Origin: Streptomyces sp. NBC_00659
GTDB lineage: Bacteria > Actinomycetota > Actinomycetes > Streptomycetales > Streptomycetaceae
Length of the DNA: 64,000 nucleotides
Direction of reading: 5' to 3'
NCBI RefSeq assembly: GCF_036226925.1
Contig: NZ_CP109031.1
Location: 5,828,001-5,892,000 of the forward strand
Position 1 is the first letter of the stretch. Each line of letters starts with the position of its first letter. A model generated the notes under the pieces. The model had not been told where the DNA came from, did no database searches, and worked only from the letters and a program-made list of their open reading frames with translations. Shown here one piece after another: positions 1 to 10,070 of this stretch. The position numbers and the translations under genes were made by a program.

Positions 1-921
1 GTCCGCTCCCTGCGCTACGGCGACGTACGCGGCACGGACACCCACGCCCTCGCCGATGTCGCGGCAGGCCTCGCCGAACGCGTCTTCGTCGGTCTTCCCC
101 CGGCCTGCGCCGCCCTCGACAGCGACGCCGCCGAGGAGATGCGCCGCCACCTCGACGCCGTGCACGGGGCCGTGGGGCTGCTGGAGGAGACGACCCAGGG
201 GGCCGCCGAGTCCGGGGGGATCCGCGGGCGCTGGTACGCGGTGCTGCGGGTGCTCGCGGCTCGGGACACGGTGCCGGGTGTGGTCAGAGGCCGGTCCGTC
301 CGCCTGCTCCTGGACGAGGGGGAACTGGCGCAGGAGGAGGCCGCCCGGCTCATGGGTCTCGTGCTGTCGCCGGGCACGGAACCCGCGGACGGAGCCGCTT
401 GGATCGAGGGATTCGTCGGGGGCGGCTCCGGCGGCATGCTGCTCGTGCACGACGAGCGGCTGCTCGCGCTGGTGGACTCGTGGCTGACCGGGGTTCCGGC
501 GGACGCGTTCACCGATGTGCTGCCGCTGCTGCGCCGGACGTTCTCGGCGTACGAGACGGGGGTGCGCAGGACTCTGGGCGAACTCGTCCGGCGCGGCCCG
601 GCGCCGCGGGCGAACACCGAGGCAGCCGGCTCGGGCTCCGGCTCCGGCTCCGGCATACCCGGGTTCGCCCCCGACCTCGACACCGGGCGCGCCGACGCCG
701 TCCTGCCGCTGCTGAGCCTGCTGCTGGGGCTGGCCGATCCCGACGCGGACACCGGCACCGACACCGACGCGGACACCGGCACCGGCGCTTACACCGGCAC
801 CGGAACCGGCGCGGAGATCGACACCGGCACCGGAACAGGCACCGGCTCCGGCAACGGAACAGGCACCGGAATCAGCACCGGCACCGACATCGACAACGAT
901 CTTGTGAGGGTGGCTCCATGA
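1..921 (+). CDS. DUF5682 family protein, C-terminal part (5' end outside window)
   Basis: The frame is open from base 1 and ends in TGA at 919-921, so only the last ~306 residues are seen. The sequence looks like the C-terminal part of DUF5682 proteins, which in Streptomyces sit between a MoxR-type AAA+ ATPase and a vWA protein; function is not established. The last ~55 residues are a low-complexity Asp/Thr/Gly tail made of repeated ACCGGC hexamers and are probably disordered. The stop overlaps the next start as ATGA, implying translational coupling with the vWA gene. The family call rests on overall resemblance plus context, not on a catalytic motif. Confidence 0.72.
   Translation, partial: VRSLRYGDVRGTDTHALADVAAGLAERVFVGLPPACAALDSDAAEEMRRHLDAVHGAVGLLEETTQGAAESGGIRGRWYAVLRVLAARDTVPGVVRGRSVRLLLDEGELAQEEAARLMGLVLSPGTEPADGAAWIEGFVGGGSGGMLLVHDERLLALVDSWLTGVPADAFTDVLPLLRRTFSAYETGVRRTLGELVRRGPAPRANTEAAGSGSGSGSGIPGFAPDLDTGRADAVLPLLSLLLGLADPDADTGTDTDADTGTGAYTGTGTGAEIDTGTGTGTGSGNGTGTGISTGTDIDNDLVRVAP
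745..895 (+). repeat. degenerate ACCGGC hexamer repeat
   Basis: Runs of ACCGGC/ACCGAC/ACCGGA units fill the 3' end of the DUF5682 gene and encode an Asp-Thr-Gly tail. Such hexamer runs are prone to slippage, so tail length probably varies between strains. Confidence 0.7.
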
Positions 922-2081
922 CCGAGGTGGCGGCGGGTGCCGGAGACGAGCGGCTGCGGCGATGGCGGCTGGTGCTCGGCGGCGACGAGGCGGACGGCAC
1001 CGGACGCGTGCTCTCAGGCCGGGACGCCGCCATGGACGGGGCGCTGAGCGCGCTCTACGGGAAGGGGAGCGGGGGACGGCCGGGGCGGGACCGCTCGGCG
1101 GGGCTCGGGGCGTCGGCGCCGTCAGTCGCGCGCTGGCTCGGTGACATCCGGACCTACTTCCCCTCCTCCGTCGTCCAGGTGATGCAACGGGACGCCATCG
1201 ACCGGCTCGGGCTCTCCGCCCTGCTCCTGGAGCCCGAGATGCTGGAGGCGGTGGAGGCCGACGTGCATCTGGTGGGCACCCTTCTCTCTCTCAACAAGGC
1301 CATGCCGGAGACGACGAAGGAGACCGCGCGGGCCGTGGTGCGCAAGGTCGTGGAGGACCTGGAGAGGCGGCTCGCCACCCGCACCCGGGCCACGCTCACC
1401 GGCGCCCTCGACCGCAGCGCCCGGATCAGCAGACCCCGCCACCACGACATCGACTGGAACCGCACGATCGCGGCCAACCTCAAGCACTACCTGCCCGAGT
1501 ACCGCACGGTCGTGCCCGAGCGGCTGATCGGCTACGGGCGTGCCTCGCAGTCCGTGAAGAAGGAGGTCATCCTCTGCATCGACCAGTCGGGGTCGATGGC
1601 GGCGTCGGTCGTCTACGCCTCCGTGTTCGGTGCCGTGCTGGCGTCGATGCGGTCCATCGCCACCCGGCTCGTCGTCTTCGACACGGCCGTCGTCGACCTC
1701 ACCGACCAGCTCGACGACCCGGTCGACGTCCTCTTCGGCACCCAGCTCGGCGGCGGCACGGACATCAACCGGGCACTCGCCTACTGCCAGTCGCAGATCA
1801 CCAGACCGGCCGACACGGTCGTCGTCCTCATCAGTGACCTCTACGAGGGCGGGATCCGCAACGAGATGCTGAAGCGGGTCGCGGCGATGAAGTCGTCGGG
1901 GGTCCAGTTCGTGACGCTGCTCGCGCTGTCCGACGAGGGGGCGCCCGCGTACGACCGTGAGCACGCGGCGGCGCTCGCGGCGCTCGACGCTCCGGCATTC
2001 GCCTGCACACCCGATCTCTTCCCCGACGTCATGGCGGCGGCGATCGAGAAGCGGCCGATTCCGATTCCGGACACGAGGTGA
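918..2081 (+). CDS. VWA domain-containing protein
   Basis: 387-residue protein. The start at 918 is chosen because it forms the ATGA overlap with the upstream stop; the frame is open further 5' but that part is the low-complexity repeat in another frame. A C-terminal von Willebrand A domain (~215-370) has an intact metal-ion site: D222-x-S224-x-S226 in the DQSGSM motif, then T281 and D307. Residues 70-200 are mostly helical. In MoxR-vWA loci the vWA protein is thought to act as an adaptor binding Mg-dependent ligands while the AAA+ partner remodels targets; the MoxR gene would lie upstream of this window. Target unknown. Confidence 0.88.
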   Translation: MTEVAAGAGDERLRRWRLVLGGDEADGTGRVLSGRDAAMDGALSALYGKGSGGRPGRDRSAGLGASAPSVARWLGDIRTYFPSSVVQVMQRDAIDRLGLSALLLEPEMLEAVEADVHLVGTLLSLNKAMPETTKETARAVVRKVVEDLERRLATRTRATLTGALDRSARISRPRHHDIDWNRTIAANLKHYLPEYRTVVPERLIGYGRASQSVKKEVILCIDQSGSMAASVVYASVFGAVLASMRSIATRLVVFDTAVVDLTDQLDDPVDVLFGTQLGGGTDINRALAYCQSQITRPADTVVVLISDLYEGGIRNEMLKRVAAMKSSGVQFVTLLALSDEGAPAYDREHAAALAALDAPAFACTPDLFPDVMAAAIEKRPIPIPDTR

Positions 2082-2520
2082 GCGTTCCCGCGCTGAACTT
2101 CCCGCCTTGAGCGTGAGCGCTCCCGTCCTGAGCGCGGATGACCGGTTTCGACTGGTTCGGAGACCCGGACGGCCGAAAGCCGACGGATCCACCCGACCGG
2201 ACCCCTGCGCGCCCGCCCGACAGGCTCCGTGCAGGGATGGGCCGGCCGCGCGGGGCCCTCAGCGGCTGCTCACAGGGGCCTCACCGGGTGATCCCCGGCC
2301 AGGTGAGGGCCCCTCCGCGCCGGATCTGTGACAGGTATCACCGCCGTCGTGTGAGCTGCGATTTAGGGACCCGTGCCCCACGGCGATAACCTGCGAGACG
2401 GACATGCCGCGCGCTCGGACATCGTGTGCGCCACCCTTGTGACAGCGGACGTCACGTTGCCCTTCGCGGCACGCCCACGCATCCAACGAACCGCGAGATC
2501 ACTGATAGGGACGGACGCGC
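2082..2520. other. intergenic region upstream of sucC
   Basis: No convincing gene. It holds a hairpin at 2275-2313 (GGGGCCTCACC against GGTGAGGGCCCC, one bulge) that may end transcription from the vWA gene, and presumably the sucCD promoter in the less GC-rich part around 2320-2480. A short plus-strand frame at 2138-2389 lacks a ribosome site and looks non-coding. Confidence 0.5.
2275..2313 (+). terminator. possible terminator after vWA gene
   Basis: Inverted repeat of 11-12 bp with a single bulge and a short inner loop, about 190 bp after the vWA stop. There is no U-tract, as is common in Streptomyces. Confidence 0.45.
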
Positions 2521-3699
2521 GTGGACCTGTTCGAGTACCAGGCGAGGGACCTCTTCGCCAAGCACGGTGTACCGGTGCTGGCCGGTGAAGTCATTGACAC
2601 GCCTGAGGCAGCCCGCGAGGCGACCGAGCGTCTTGGCGGCAAGTCCGTCGTCAAGGCCCAGGTGAAGGTCGGTGGCCGTGGAAAGGCCGGCGGCGTCAAG
2701 CTCGCCGCCACCCCGGACGAGGCCGTCGCCCGCGCGACGGACATCCTCGGCATGGACATCAAGGGCCACACGGTCAACAAGGTGATGATCGCCGAGACCG
2801 CGCCCGAGATCGTCGAGGAGTACTACGTCTCGTACCTCCTCGACCGCACCAACCGCACCTTCCTCGCCATGGCGTCCGTACAGGGCGGCGTGGAGATCGA
2901 GGTCGTCGCGGAAGAAAACCCCGAGGCCCTCGCGAAGGTCCCGGTCGACGCCAACGAAGGCGTGTCGATCGAGAAGGCCCGCGAGATCGTCGCCCAGGCG
3001 AAGTTCCCGGCCGAGGTGGCCGAGCAGGTCGCCGAGATCCTGGTGACGCTGTGGGACACCTTCATCAAGGAGGACGCCCTCCTCGTCGAGGTCAACCCCC
3101 TCGCCAAGGTCGCCTCCGGCAAGGTCATCGCCCTCGACGGCAAGGTGTCGCTGGACGAGAACGCCGAGTTCCGCCAGCCGGACCACGAGGCGCTCGTCGA
3201 CCACGCGGCCGCGAACCCGCTCGAGGCCGCCGCCAAGGCCAAGAACCTCAACTACGTCAAGCTCGACGGTGAGGTCGGCATCATCGGCAACGGCGCGGGT
3301 CTCGTCATGAGCACCCTCGACGTCGTCGCGTACGCCGGTGAGAACCACGGTGGCGTCAAGCCCGCCAACTTCCTCGACATCGGCGGTGGCGCCTCCGCCG
3401 CCGTCATGGCGAACGGCCTGGAGATCATCCTCGGCGACCCGGACGTCAAGTCCGTCTTCGTCAACGTCTTCGGTGGCATCACCGCCTGTGACGAGGTCGC
3501 CAACGGCATCGTCCAGGCGCTTCAGCTCCTCGCCGACAAGGGCGAGGAAGTCACCAAGCCGCTGGTCGTGCGTCTCGACGGCAACAACGCCGAGCTGGGT
3601 CGCCAGATCCTGTCGGACGCCAACCACCCGCTGGTCCAGCGCGTGGACACCATGGACGGCGCGGCCGACAAGGCCGCCGAGCTCGCGGCTGCGAAGTAA
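2521..3699 (+). CDS. sucC: succinyl-CoA ligase, ADP-forming, beta subunit
   Basis: 392 residues, the usual length for SucC. With SucD it makes the TCA-cycle succinyl-CoA synthetase (succinyl-CoA + NDP + Pi to succinate + CoA + NTP) in the cytosol. The N-terminal ATP-grasp domain begins with the typical [18 protein letters not shown], followed by the Gly-rich [10 protein letters not shown] loop. The C-terminal CoA-ligase domain carries the [16 protein letters not shown] segment. The GTG start at 2521 matches family N-termini, with a GGGAC-type ribosome site just upstream. sucD follows after 21 bp, so the two are co-transcribed. Confidence 0.97.
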   Translation: MDLFEYQARDLFAKHGVPVLAGEVIDTPEAAREATERLGGKSVVKAQVKVGGRGKAGGVKLAATPDEAVARATDILGMDIKGHTVNKVMIAETAPEIVEEYYVSYLLDRTNRTFLAMASVQGGVEIEVVAEENPEALAKVPVDANEGVSIEKAREIVAQAKFPAEVAEQVAEILVTLWDTFIKEDALLVEVNPLAKVASGKVIALDGKVSLDENAEFRQPDHEALVDHAAANPLEAAAKAKNLNYVKLDGEVGIIGNGAGLVMSTLDVVAYAGENHGGVKPANFLDIGGGASAAVMANGLEIILGDPDVKSVFVNVFGGITACDEVANGIVQALQLLADKGEEVTKPLVVRLDGNNAELGRQILSDANHPLVQRVDTMDGAADKAAELAAAK

Positions 3700-3720
3700 G
3701 GGACGAGGGACTAAACAGCC

Positions 3721-4605
3721 ATGGCTATCTTCCTGAACAAGGACAGCAAGGTCATCGTCCAGGGCATGACCGGTGCCACGGGTATGAAGCACACCAAGCT
3801 CATGCTCGCGGACGGGACGAACATCGTCGGTGGCGTGAACCCGCGCAAGGCGGGCACGTCCGTCGACATCGACGGCAACGAGATCCCCGTCTTCGGGACG
3901 GTCGCCGAGGCGATCGAGAAGACCGGCGCCAACGTGTCCGTCCTCTTCGTGCCGCCGGCCTTCGCCAAGGCCGCCGTGGTCGAGGCGATCGACGCGGAGA
4001 TCCCCCTCGCGGTCGTCATCACCGAGGGCATCGCCGTCCACGACTCCGCCGCCTTCTGGGCGTACGCGAAGTCGAAGGGCAACAAGACCCGCATCATCGG
4101 CCCGAACTGCCCCGGTCTCATCACCCCGGGTCAGTCCAACGCCGGCATCATCCCGGGCGACATCACGAAGCCGGGCCGCATCGGCCTGGTCTCGAAGTCC
4201 GGCACGCTGACGTACCAGATGATGTACGAGCTCCGTGACATCGGCTTCTCGTCCGCCGTCGGCATCGGTGGCGACCCGGTCATCGGTACGACGCACATCG
4301 ACGCGCTCGCCGCGTTCGAGGCCGACCCCGACACCGACCTGATCGTCATGATCGGCGAGATCGGCGGCGACGCCGAGGAGCGTGCGGCGGACTTCATCGC
4401 GAAGAACGTGACGAAGCCGGTCGTCGGTTACGTCGCCGGCTTCACCGCGCCCGAGGGCAAGACCATGGGCCACGCCGGCGCCATCGTCTCCGGCTCCTCC
4501 GGCACGGCCGCCGCGAAGAAGGAGGCCCTCGAGGCCGCGGGCGTCAAGGTCGGCAAGACGCCGACCGAGACGGCCAAGCTCGCGCGCGAGATCCTCGCGG
4601 GCTGA
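3721..4605 (+). CDS. sucD: succinyl-CoA ligase, alpha subunit
   Basis: 294 residues. An N-terminal Rossmann CoA-binding domain ([11 protein letters not shown] near residue 15; [11 protein letters not shown] near 127) precedes the ligase domain with the phosphorylated histidine H251 in the GHAGAIVSG motif. A GGGACGAGGG ribosome site lies ~10 bases before the ATG. It is the second gene of the sucCD operon, which ends at the strong hairpin immediately downstream. Confidence 0.97.
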   Translation: MAIFLNKDSKVIVQGMTGATGMKHTKLMLADGTNIVGGVNPRKAGTSVDIDGNEIPVFGTVAEAIEKTGANVSVLFVPPAFAKAAVVEAIDAEIPLAVVITEGIAVHDSAAFWAYAKSKGNKTRIIGPNCPGLITPGQSNAGIIPGDITKPGRIGLVSKSGTLTYQMMYELRDIGFSSAVGIGGDPVIGTTHIDALAAFEADPDTDLIVMIGEIGGDAEERAADFIAKNVTKPVVGYVAGFTAPEGKTMGHAGAIVSGSSGTAAAKKEALEAAGVKVGKTPTETAKLAREILAG

Positions 4606-4620
4606 GCTGTCGCTCGACCG

Positions 4621-4667
4621 AACGCCGGTGGGCCCGCACCCTTTCGGGGTGCGGGCCCACCGGCGTT
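4621..4667 (+). terminator. sucCD terminator
   Basis: Perfect 21-bp inverted repeat (4621-4641 and 4647-4667) with a 5-base loop TTTCG, starting 16 bp after the sucD stop. Confidence 0.93.
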
Positions 4668-4780
4668 CCGCGTGATGGGTCACGGGCGTTCCGCGTCACT
4701 CGCGTCACCCGTATCACCGTCACGAGCGTTCCGCCTTGCCGGTCTTGCCGGCCTTGCCGGTGTCACTGGCGTCACCGGCG
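4668..4780. repeat. degenerate 9-bp tandem repeats
   Basis: Short imperfect repeats of the types GTCACCGGC and CTTGCCGGC fill the gap between the sucD terminator and the stop of the minus-strand gene. No gene is seen here. Confidence 0.55.
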
Positions 4781-5980
4781 TCAGCGGTTCTCCGGGATCA
4801 GCCGTTCCGGGCCGTTCATCTCCTGGGACCTCAGTCTGGCGCGCAGCTTCAGCTCCGCCGAGGACAGCGGCCCGGGGGCGGCCTTGGGCGGCAGGCCGTG
4901 AATGGTCTCCGGCGGCGCGAGGGGGGCCTCGTAGTGGTCCGGGGCCGTGCCCAGCGTCAGGGCGGTCACCCCGATCAGCAGGACCGTGAAGGCGATGGCC
5001 GCCCGGGTCCACTGCTGGGCCCGGCGCTCCCCGTACCAGCGGACCGTGCGGGGCTTCGCCGCGCGCAGCCGCTCCGCGCTCGCGAGTTCGGTGAGCCGCC
5101 GGTGCAGGTCCTCCGGCGACGACAGCTCCGGCAGCCGTGCGGCGACGGCCTCGCGCGCGTGCAGCACCCGGTTGGCCGCCGCGGGCGTGCTCGCCTCCGT
5201 CTCGGCCGCGGTCTCCGGCAGCCCGAGCCCCACGCCGTCGTACAGCACCAGGGTGCGCCGGTACACGGGCGGCAGTTCGAGGAGTACGTCGAGCAGGGCG
5301 CGGTCGGCGGCGTCGGAGGGTGGTGCTTCCGGGTGACGGTAGCGGGGGCGCAGCCGGTGCCAGGGGGAGAGCGCGTACTCGTAGGCCGTCGCGCGCACCC
5401 ATCCGGCGGGATCCGGGTCCACGGCCACCTCGGGCCAGCGGTACCAGGCCTCCTGGAACGCCCGTTCCACGGACTCGCGGGCCAGTTCGCGCCGCCCGGT
5501 CAGCAGATAGGCCTGTCGTACGAGGGCGGGGGTGCAGAACGCGTAGAGGGCGTCGAAGGCCTGAGCGGGCGTCAGTGACGGCTCCGGGAGCCCGGGGTGT
5601 CCGTCCTCGGTGAGCCATCCCTCGGCGAGTCGCTCCTCGGCGAGTCGCTCCTCGGCCCGGTTACGCCGAGGCCGCTCCCCGACCCGGGCGGCGGAACGTC
5701 TCTTTCCCAATCCCCTCCCCGCCCCCACCAGCTCGGGGGTGACGTCCTCCTGAGGGGTGTTCATCTCCGGCCGGGCGTCGGCCGGATCGGCCGCGAGCAG
5801 CCTCGTGTACGCCTCCCGCATGCGGCCGCGCGGGGCCGAACGGCCGGCCTCCCACGAGCGCACCGTCGCCCGGCTGACGCCGAGCCGGATGGCCATGTCC
5901 GCCTGGGTCAGCGACCGGCTCTCGCGCAGACGGCGGCGCTCCTTGGGCGCCGGCAGCGGGGTGGTGGGGCTCTGTGTCAT
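4781..5980 (-). CDS. XRE-type HTH / sigma-70-like / membrane protein
   Basis: 399-residue protein of mixed design. Residues 12-53 form an XRE-like helix-turn-helix (SLTQADMAIRLGVSRATVR). A linker with the repeat AEERLAEERLAE follows. Residues 141-206 resemble sigma-70 region 2 of SigE-type factors and 230-285 resemble region 4. Residues 324-344 form one predicted membrane helix, with a short C-terminal tail. The ATG at 5980 is preceded by a weak GGAA site; the frame is open a little further upstream but without better signals. It is divergent from the DUF6350 gene with only 108 bp between. Likely a membrane-tethered regulator; whether the sigma part binds RNA polymerase is unknown. Confidence 0.7.
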   Translation of the reverse strand: MTQSPTTPLPAPKERRRLRESRSLTQADMAIRLGVSRATVRSWEAGRSAPRGRMREAYTRLLAADPADARPEMNTPQEDVTPELVGAGRGLGKRRSAARVGERPRRNRAEERLAEERLAEGWLTEDGHPGLPEPSLTPAQAFDALYAFCTPALVRQAYLLTGRRELARESVERAFQEAWYRWPEVAVDPDPAGWVRATAYEYALSPWHRLRPRYRHPEAPPSDAADRALLDVLLELPPVYRRTLVLYDGVGLGLPETAAETEASTPAAANRVLHAREAVAARLPELSSPEDLHRRLTELASAERLRAAKPRTVRWYGERRAQQWTRAAIAFTVLLIGVTALTLGTAPDHYEAPLAPPETIHGLPPKAAPGPLSSAELKLRARLRSQEMNGPERLIPENR

Positions 5981-6088
5981 GTCGGGTTCCACAGATTGCC
6001 CCTTCGTACGAAAAAGTACATAACTGCATATTGAGCGACACATCCAGGGTTCGCCTGTTGCGACGAGAAAGCGCGTGTCGTTGGGAGC
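5981..6088. promoter_or_regulatory. divergent promoter region
   Basis: 108 bp between two divergent starts. An AT-rich patch at about 6005-6035 contains a small GTAC-GAAAAA-GTAC inverted repeat. Both promoters must lie here; exact -10/-35 boxes cannot be assigned by eye. Confidence 0.4.
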
Positions 6089-8023
6089 ATGAGAGCTGTG
6101 ACCCAAATCACCGACCGCAGGCTCTCGTTGTCGCTCCTGCTCACCCGGATGCGCGACCGATCACCCGGACTGGCCGCGAGCCTCCTGGGCGGCGCCGTCG
6201 CCGCGGGGCTCGGGCTCGCCTCGTTCGCCATCCTCGTCATGGTGCTGTGGATCAGCTCGCCGTACCCGGACAGCGGGCCGGGCAGAGCGCTGCATGTCGC
6301 CGCCGCCCTCTGGCTGCTCGCCCACGGCGTGGAGCTGATCCGCACCGACACCCTGTCCGGCCTGCCGATGCCGGTGGGGGTGACGCCGCTTCTCCTGCTC
6401 GCTCTCCCCGTGTGGCTGCTGCACCGGGCCGCACGGGAGGCGGCCGACGTCTCGTCGGAGTCGTCGCCGCGCACGGCGTGGGCCGGGGTCGTCGCCGGCT
6501 ATCTGTCCGTCGGCTGGGCCGCCGTGCTGTACGCCTCCGGCGGGACGCTGCGTCCCTCCTGGGCCTGGGCGGTGATCTGCCTGCCCCTTCTCGCGGTGAT
6601 CGCCGCGGGAGCCGGGGTCTGGACGGCGTACGGGAGGCCATGGGGGCCGAGCCCGTTCCGGGGGAGGCGGGCCGAGAGGATGCTTCCGCGAACCGGAGGG
6701 CGCCCGGTCTCGGCCGTGCGCCGTCTGGTCGAGGCGGACGACCGGGTGCTCGGCGGTGCGGCGCGGGCCGCCGTGGCCGGGGTCGGGGTCCTCGTCGGAG
6801 GCGGGGCCCTGCTCGTGGCGGCGTCGCTCGTGTGGCACGGGGACACGGCCCGCGCCTCGTTCGTGCAGCTCACCGGGGGGTGGTCGGGCCGGTTCGCCGT
6901 GCTGCTGCTGTGTCTGGTCCTGGTGCCCAACGCGGCCGTGTGGGGGGCGGCTTACGGGCTCGGGCCCGGTGTCGTCCTGAGTGCGGGTCATGTCGCCGGT
7001 CCGCTGACCGCCGGCGTCTCGGGGACGCACACACCGGCCGATCCGCTCCCCGCGTTTCCCCTGCTCGCGGCCTTGCCGCAGGAGGGATCCGCGGCGCCGT
7101 CGCCCTGGCTGAGCGTGCTGGTGCCGCTGGCCGCCGGGGTGACGGTGGCGTGGTTCGCGGTGAGGGCGGGGGCCGCGCGAGGAACCCCGGGCCGGGAGGA
7201 GGCCTGGCCGCTGGGGCGGACGGTGGCCGTCGTCTCGATCGCCGCCGGATGGTGCGGCCTCGCGCTCGGGGTGCTCGCCGGGCTGGCCGGGGGGCCGCTG
7301 GGGGTCCGTGCCCTGACCCATTTCGGGCCGCTGTGGTGGCAGGTGGGGCCCGCGACGGCCGTGTGGACGGCGGTCGTCGGGATTCCGGTCGCGGCGGGCG
7401 CGGCCGTGCGGCGGGACCGGGCGCGAGCGGCCGCCGGGGGCGCGGGTGCCCGCCGGGGCCCCCGAGTGACCGGGTGGACTCCGTGGCCACGGATGCGCGC
7501 CTGGCTGCCGGGGTGGAGGGGCACCTCCGCGCTGCCGACGCCGGTTCCGCTTCAGGGGTCGCCTTCCACCGCCGGCCGGGTCGACCCCGCGCTACTGGCG
7601 TCCGTCGTCGAGAGCTTCGATCCGTACGACCCCTACGACCCGTACGACAGCTACGACCCCTTCGAGCCGTACGACCCTCTGCCGGGGGAACCCACGGCGG
7701 GCGCCTGGAACGGGGAAGCGTCGCGGGAGACCCGCTGGGAGGCCCTGCGGAAGGCGGGCGGCCCTTCTGGGCCGGAGTCGCAGGACTCGGGGGACCCCGG
7801 GGACGGGGAGAGCCCCGAGGACCGGGGGGACCCGGCGGACGAGGGGAATCCCGAAGGCCGCCCGGCCCGCCGGAACGGGCTGGAGCACCCCGAGGGCCCC
7901 GCACACCGGAACGGCCTGGAGCGCCGGGAGTCGTCCGGGAGTCCGGAGGGGTGGGGGCCTCGAACCGAGGGCGGGCCGGAGAACGCCGGCCCGGACGACC
8001 TGGACAGCGCCTCGCCGCGCTGA
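6089..8023 (+). CDS. DUF6350 family polytopic membrane protein
   Basis: 644 residues with many hydrophobic helices over the first ~460 residues, starting with [23 protein letters not shown] long hydrophilic C-terminal tail is rich in Asp, Pro, Gly and Glu and includes repeated YDP units near residues 512-530. It matches the actinobacterial DUF6350 family, sometimes annotated as a cell division protein PerM homologue; no enzymatic motif is seen. The ATG at 6089 gives an N-terminus ~25 residues before the first helix. It is divergent from the HTH/sigma-like gene, which is a candidate regulator. Confidence 0.8.
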   Translation: MRAVTQITDRRLSLSLLLTRMRDRSPGLAASLLGGAVAAGLGLASFAILVMVLWISSPYPDSGPGRALHVAAALWLLAHGVELIRTDTLSGLPMPVGVTPLLLLALPVWLLHRAAREAADVSSESSPRTAWAGVVAGYLSVGWAAVLYASGGTLRPSWAWAVICLPLLAVIAAGAGVWTAYGRPWGPSPFRGRRAERMLPRTGGRPVSAVRRLVEADDRVLGGAARAAVAGVGVLVGGGALLVAASLVWHGDTARASFVQLTGGWSGRFAVLLLCLVLVPNAAVWGAAYGLGPGVVLSAGHVAGPLTAGVSGTHTPADPLPAFPLLAALPQEGSAAPSPWLSVLVPLAAGVTVAWFAVRAGAARGTPGREEAWPLGRTVAVVSIAAGWCGLALGVLAGLAGGPLGVRALTHFGPLWWQVGPATAVWTAVVGIPVAAGAAVRRDRARAAAGGAGARRGPRVTGWTPWPRMRAWLPGWRGTSALPTPVPLQGSPSTAGRVDPALLASVVESFDPYDPYDPYDSYDPFEPYDPLPGEPTAGAWNGEASRETRWEALRKAGGPSGPESQDSGDPGDGESPEDRGDPADEGNPEGRPARRNGLEHPEGPAHRNGLERRESSGSPEGWGPRTEGGPENAGPDDLDSASPR

Positions 8024-8061
8024 CCCGGGACCGGCCCTCGCCCTCGCGGGTTCCGGCTGCG

Positions 8062-8104
8062 GACCGGCCTCCGGCCCGGGAACGGCCCGGGCGGGAGGCC
8101 GGTC
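8062..8104. terminator. bidirectional terminator
   Basis: Long inverted repeat (GACCGGCCTCC and GCCCGGG arms against their complements, one unpaired G per side, AACGG loop) between two convergent genes; it should serve both. Confidence 0.8.
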
Positions 8105-8105
8105 G

Positions 8106-8978
8106 TCAGTTGTGGGTGCCCAGCAGTCCGCGCAGGTCCTTCGGGAGAAGGTCGTTGCAGGACTTCTTCGCGGCGGTCGTCAGGGCGTCGTTCGTGCAGG
8201 AGTAGTAGTCGCTGTAGACGAGGTGGGCGGTGAAGACCCCGGCGACCAGCACGATGGCCAGCGACGCGGTGACGATGCCGCTCACCGCGGCGGTCGTCTG
8301 CGGGCGGGTGTTCGGATCGGGAGCCGGCGTGTCGGGGTCCGGTGTACGCGCCTTGGAACGCAGGGCGCTGCTGCCCCAGTACAGGGCGAGCGCCCCGAGC
8401 AGCAGGGCCACGTACGGCCAGCCGAAGAGGACGAAGAAGAACGCCCACATGCCGGAGAGCAGTGCGTAACGGGCGCGGCGCTGGCCCGGGTCCGTGGGGT
8501 CCCAGCGCATTCCTCCGCCCGGCGTGCCGCCAGGGCCTTCGGGGCCGCCCTGCCCCTGCCCCTGCGGCGCGCCCGGCCGGTCGCCGAAACCGCCGCCGCT
8601 GGAGGGACCGGGCTGCCGGTCGCTCCACTGGCTGCCCCAGGGCGAGTGCCCGGAGCCCTGCTGTCCGTCCCCGTCGTTCTCGCCGGAGCCCTGTCCGTGC
8701 CGGCGTGGCTGCCAGGGCCGGTCGGGTGTCCCCTCCGGCGGCGGCGCGAACGGATTGTCCTCCTGGCCGGAGGAGGCCGGGCCGGACGGGGGAGCGTCGG
8801 GCGCGTCGGGTCCGCGCTCGTCCGAGGGGCCGCCGCTGCCGCCCGCCGAGCCGCCGCCGTTCCCGTCCGCGGAGCCGGGCCCGCTTGTGGAGCCGTCCTC
8901 GCCCGGCCTAGGCGGGGTGGACGAAGAGCGCCGCTCGCGCAGCAGGAGCGGAGGGAGTCGGAGACTGCGGTCCGGCAT
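8106..8978 (-). CDS. hypothetical Gly/Pro-rich membrane protein
   Basis: 290 residues from the ATG at 8978. Residues 20-165 are low-complexity (Gly, Pro, Ser, Asp, Gln). Two membrane helices are predicted at 175-201 and 231-254. The ~35-residue C-terminal tail contains two cysteines (YYSCTNDAL and KKSCNDLL), which may form a disulphide outside the cell. The frame stays open upstream to 9236 through imperfect repeats encoding VRSSGR units; the shorter start is preferred because upstream sequence is repetitive. No function is recognised. It lies between a DUF6350 gene and purN. Confidence 0.65.
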   Translation of the reverse strand: MPDRSLRLPPLLLRERRSSSTPPRPGEDGSTSGPGSADGNGGGSAGGSGGPSDERGPDAPDAPPSGPASSGQEDNPFAPPPEGTPDRPWQPRRHGQGSGENDGDGQQGSGHSPWGSQWSDRQPGPSSGGGFGDRPGAPQGQGQGGPEGPGGTPGGGMRWDPTDPGQRRARYALLSGMWAFFFVLFGWPYVALLLGALALYWGSSALRSKARTPDPDTPAPDPNTRPQTTAAVSGIVTASLAIVLVAGVFTAHLVYSDYYSCTNDALTTAAKKSCNDLLPKDLRGLLGTHN

Positions 8979-9449
8979 CAGGTGAGCGTCTTCCCCTTGG
9001 TGGTTCTGGCAGGCGGCGTGTTCACACAGTTTCGCGCTCGCGACGCGCGCCCCGAGCCGGTCCTCCCGGGCTGACGCCTCGGGCCGGTCCGCCCCGGACT
9101 GACGCCCCGAGCTTCGCACTCCGGACTCGCGCCCCGAGCTTCGTACCCCCGGACGCGCGCTCCGGAGGTCTCCGGAACCCGAGCCGCGGGTGGTGCCGGG
9201 GCCATGCCCCGGACGTTCGTCCTGGTCCCAGATCAACGTCTCGCGCGCACAGGGCGTTCCCCGTGCCGGAGGCGTTCCCGGGTGGATCCTCCCCAGACGC
9301 TACCTTCCGGCCTCGCCCCCGTCCCGTGGGGGCCGCCCGGTGTGCCGGTATCGTTGCTGACGGTCGGCCGCTTCGTAGACTTCCCCGTATCCCGGGGCGC
9401 GAAGCATTCGTACGACCGTACAAACGCTCCCCCGAGAAAGGGCCCTCTC
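8979..9449. other. intergenic region upstream of purN with imperfect repeats
   Basis: About 9047-9160 holds four imperfect copies of a ~27-30 bp unit beginning CGCCCCGAGC. The remainder should contain the purN promoter. An AT-richer patch with overlapping CGTAC motifs lies at 9405-9425. No convincing gene. Confidence 0.5.
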
Positions 9450-10070
9450 GTGGCCAAGACCAAGCGCCTCGTCGTGCTGGTCTCCGGATCAGGTACGAAT
9501 CTGCAGGCACTGCTCGACGCCGTCGCGGAGGCCGGCTCAGCGGCCTACGGTGCCGAGATCGTGGCCGTCGGAGCCGACCGGGACGGCATCGAGGGGCTCG
9601 CGCGGGCCGAGCGTGCCGGGCTCCCGACCTTCGTGTGCAAGGTCAAGGACCACGGCAGCCGGGACGAGTGGGATCTCGCGCTCGCCGAGGCGACCGCCGC
9701 GTACGAGCCCGATCTCGTCGTGTCCGCCGGGTTCATGAAGATCGTGGGGAAGGAATTCCTCGCCCGGTTCGGCGGACGGTTCGTCAACACCCATCCCGCG
9801 CTGCTCCCCAGTTTTCCCGGCGCCCACGGCGTCCGTGACGCGCTCGCGTACGGAGCCCGGGTCACCGGCTGCACCGTCCACTTCGTCGACGACGGCGTCG
9901 ACACCGGACCGATCATCGCCCAGGGCGTGGTCGAGGTCCGCAACGAGGACGACGAGAGCGCTCTGCACGAGCGCATCAAGGAAGTCGAGCGCATGCTGCT
10001 CGTCGATGTCGTGGGGCGGCTCGCCCGCAACGGCTATCGCATTGAGGGACGAAAGGTAGTTATCCAGTGA
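9450..10070 (+). CDS. purN: phosphoribosylglycinamide formyltransferase
   Basis: 206 residues, normal for PurN, which transfers a formyl group from 10-formyl-THF to GAR in purine synthesis. The N-terminus [18 protein letters not shown] is the substrate-binding loop. The catalytic Asn and His are in [14 protein letters not shown], and the catalytic Asp is in [12 protein letters not shown]. The GTG at 9450 is chosen because GAGAAAGGG lies 8-15 bases upstream and the N-terminus fits the family; the frame extends 5' without support. The stop overlaps purH as GTGA, so they form an operon. Confidence 0.95.
   Translation: MAKTKRLVVLVSGSGTNLQALLDAVAEAGSAAYGAEIVAVGADRDGIEGLARAERAGLPTFVCKVKDHGSRDEWDLALAEATAAYEPDLVVSAGFMKIVGKEFLARFGGRFVNTHPALLPSFPGAHGVRDALAYGARVTGCTVHFVDDGVDTGPIIAQGVVEVRNEDDESALHERIKEVERMLLVDVVGRLARNGYRIEGRKVVIQ

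Noticed and set aside
745..895. CRISPR-like array
   Set aside because: Hexamer microsatellite inside a coding region with no spacers.
2138..2389. short plus-strand frame starting MTGFDWFGDPDGRK
   Set aside because: No ribosome site, arginine-rich drift after the first residues, and it runs through the probable terminator hairpin.
2452..4683. 743-residue open frame antisense to sucCD
   Set aside because: It is the shadow of high-GC codon bias on the complementary strand; sucC and sucD are unmistakable on the plus strand.
5974..8205. 743-residue frame overlapping the DUF6350 gene
   Set aside because: Arg/Gly/Ala-rich out-of-frame reading of the DUF6350 gene, with no conserved pattern.
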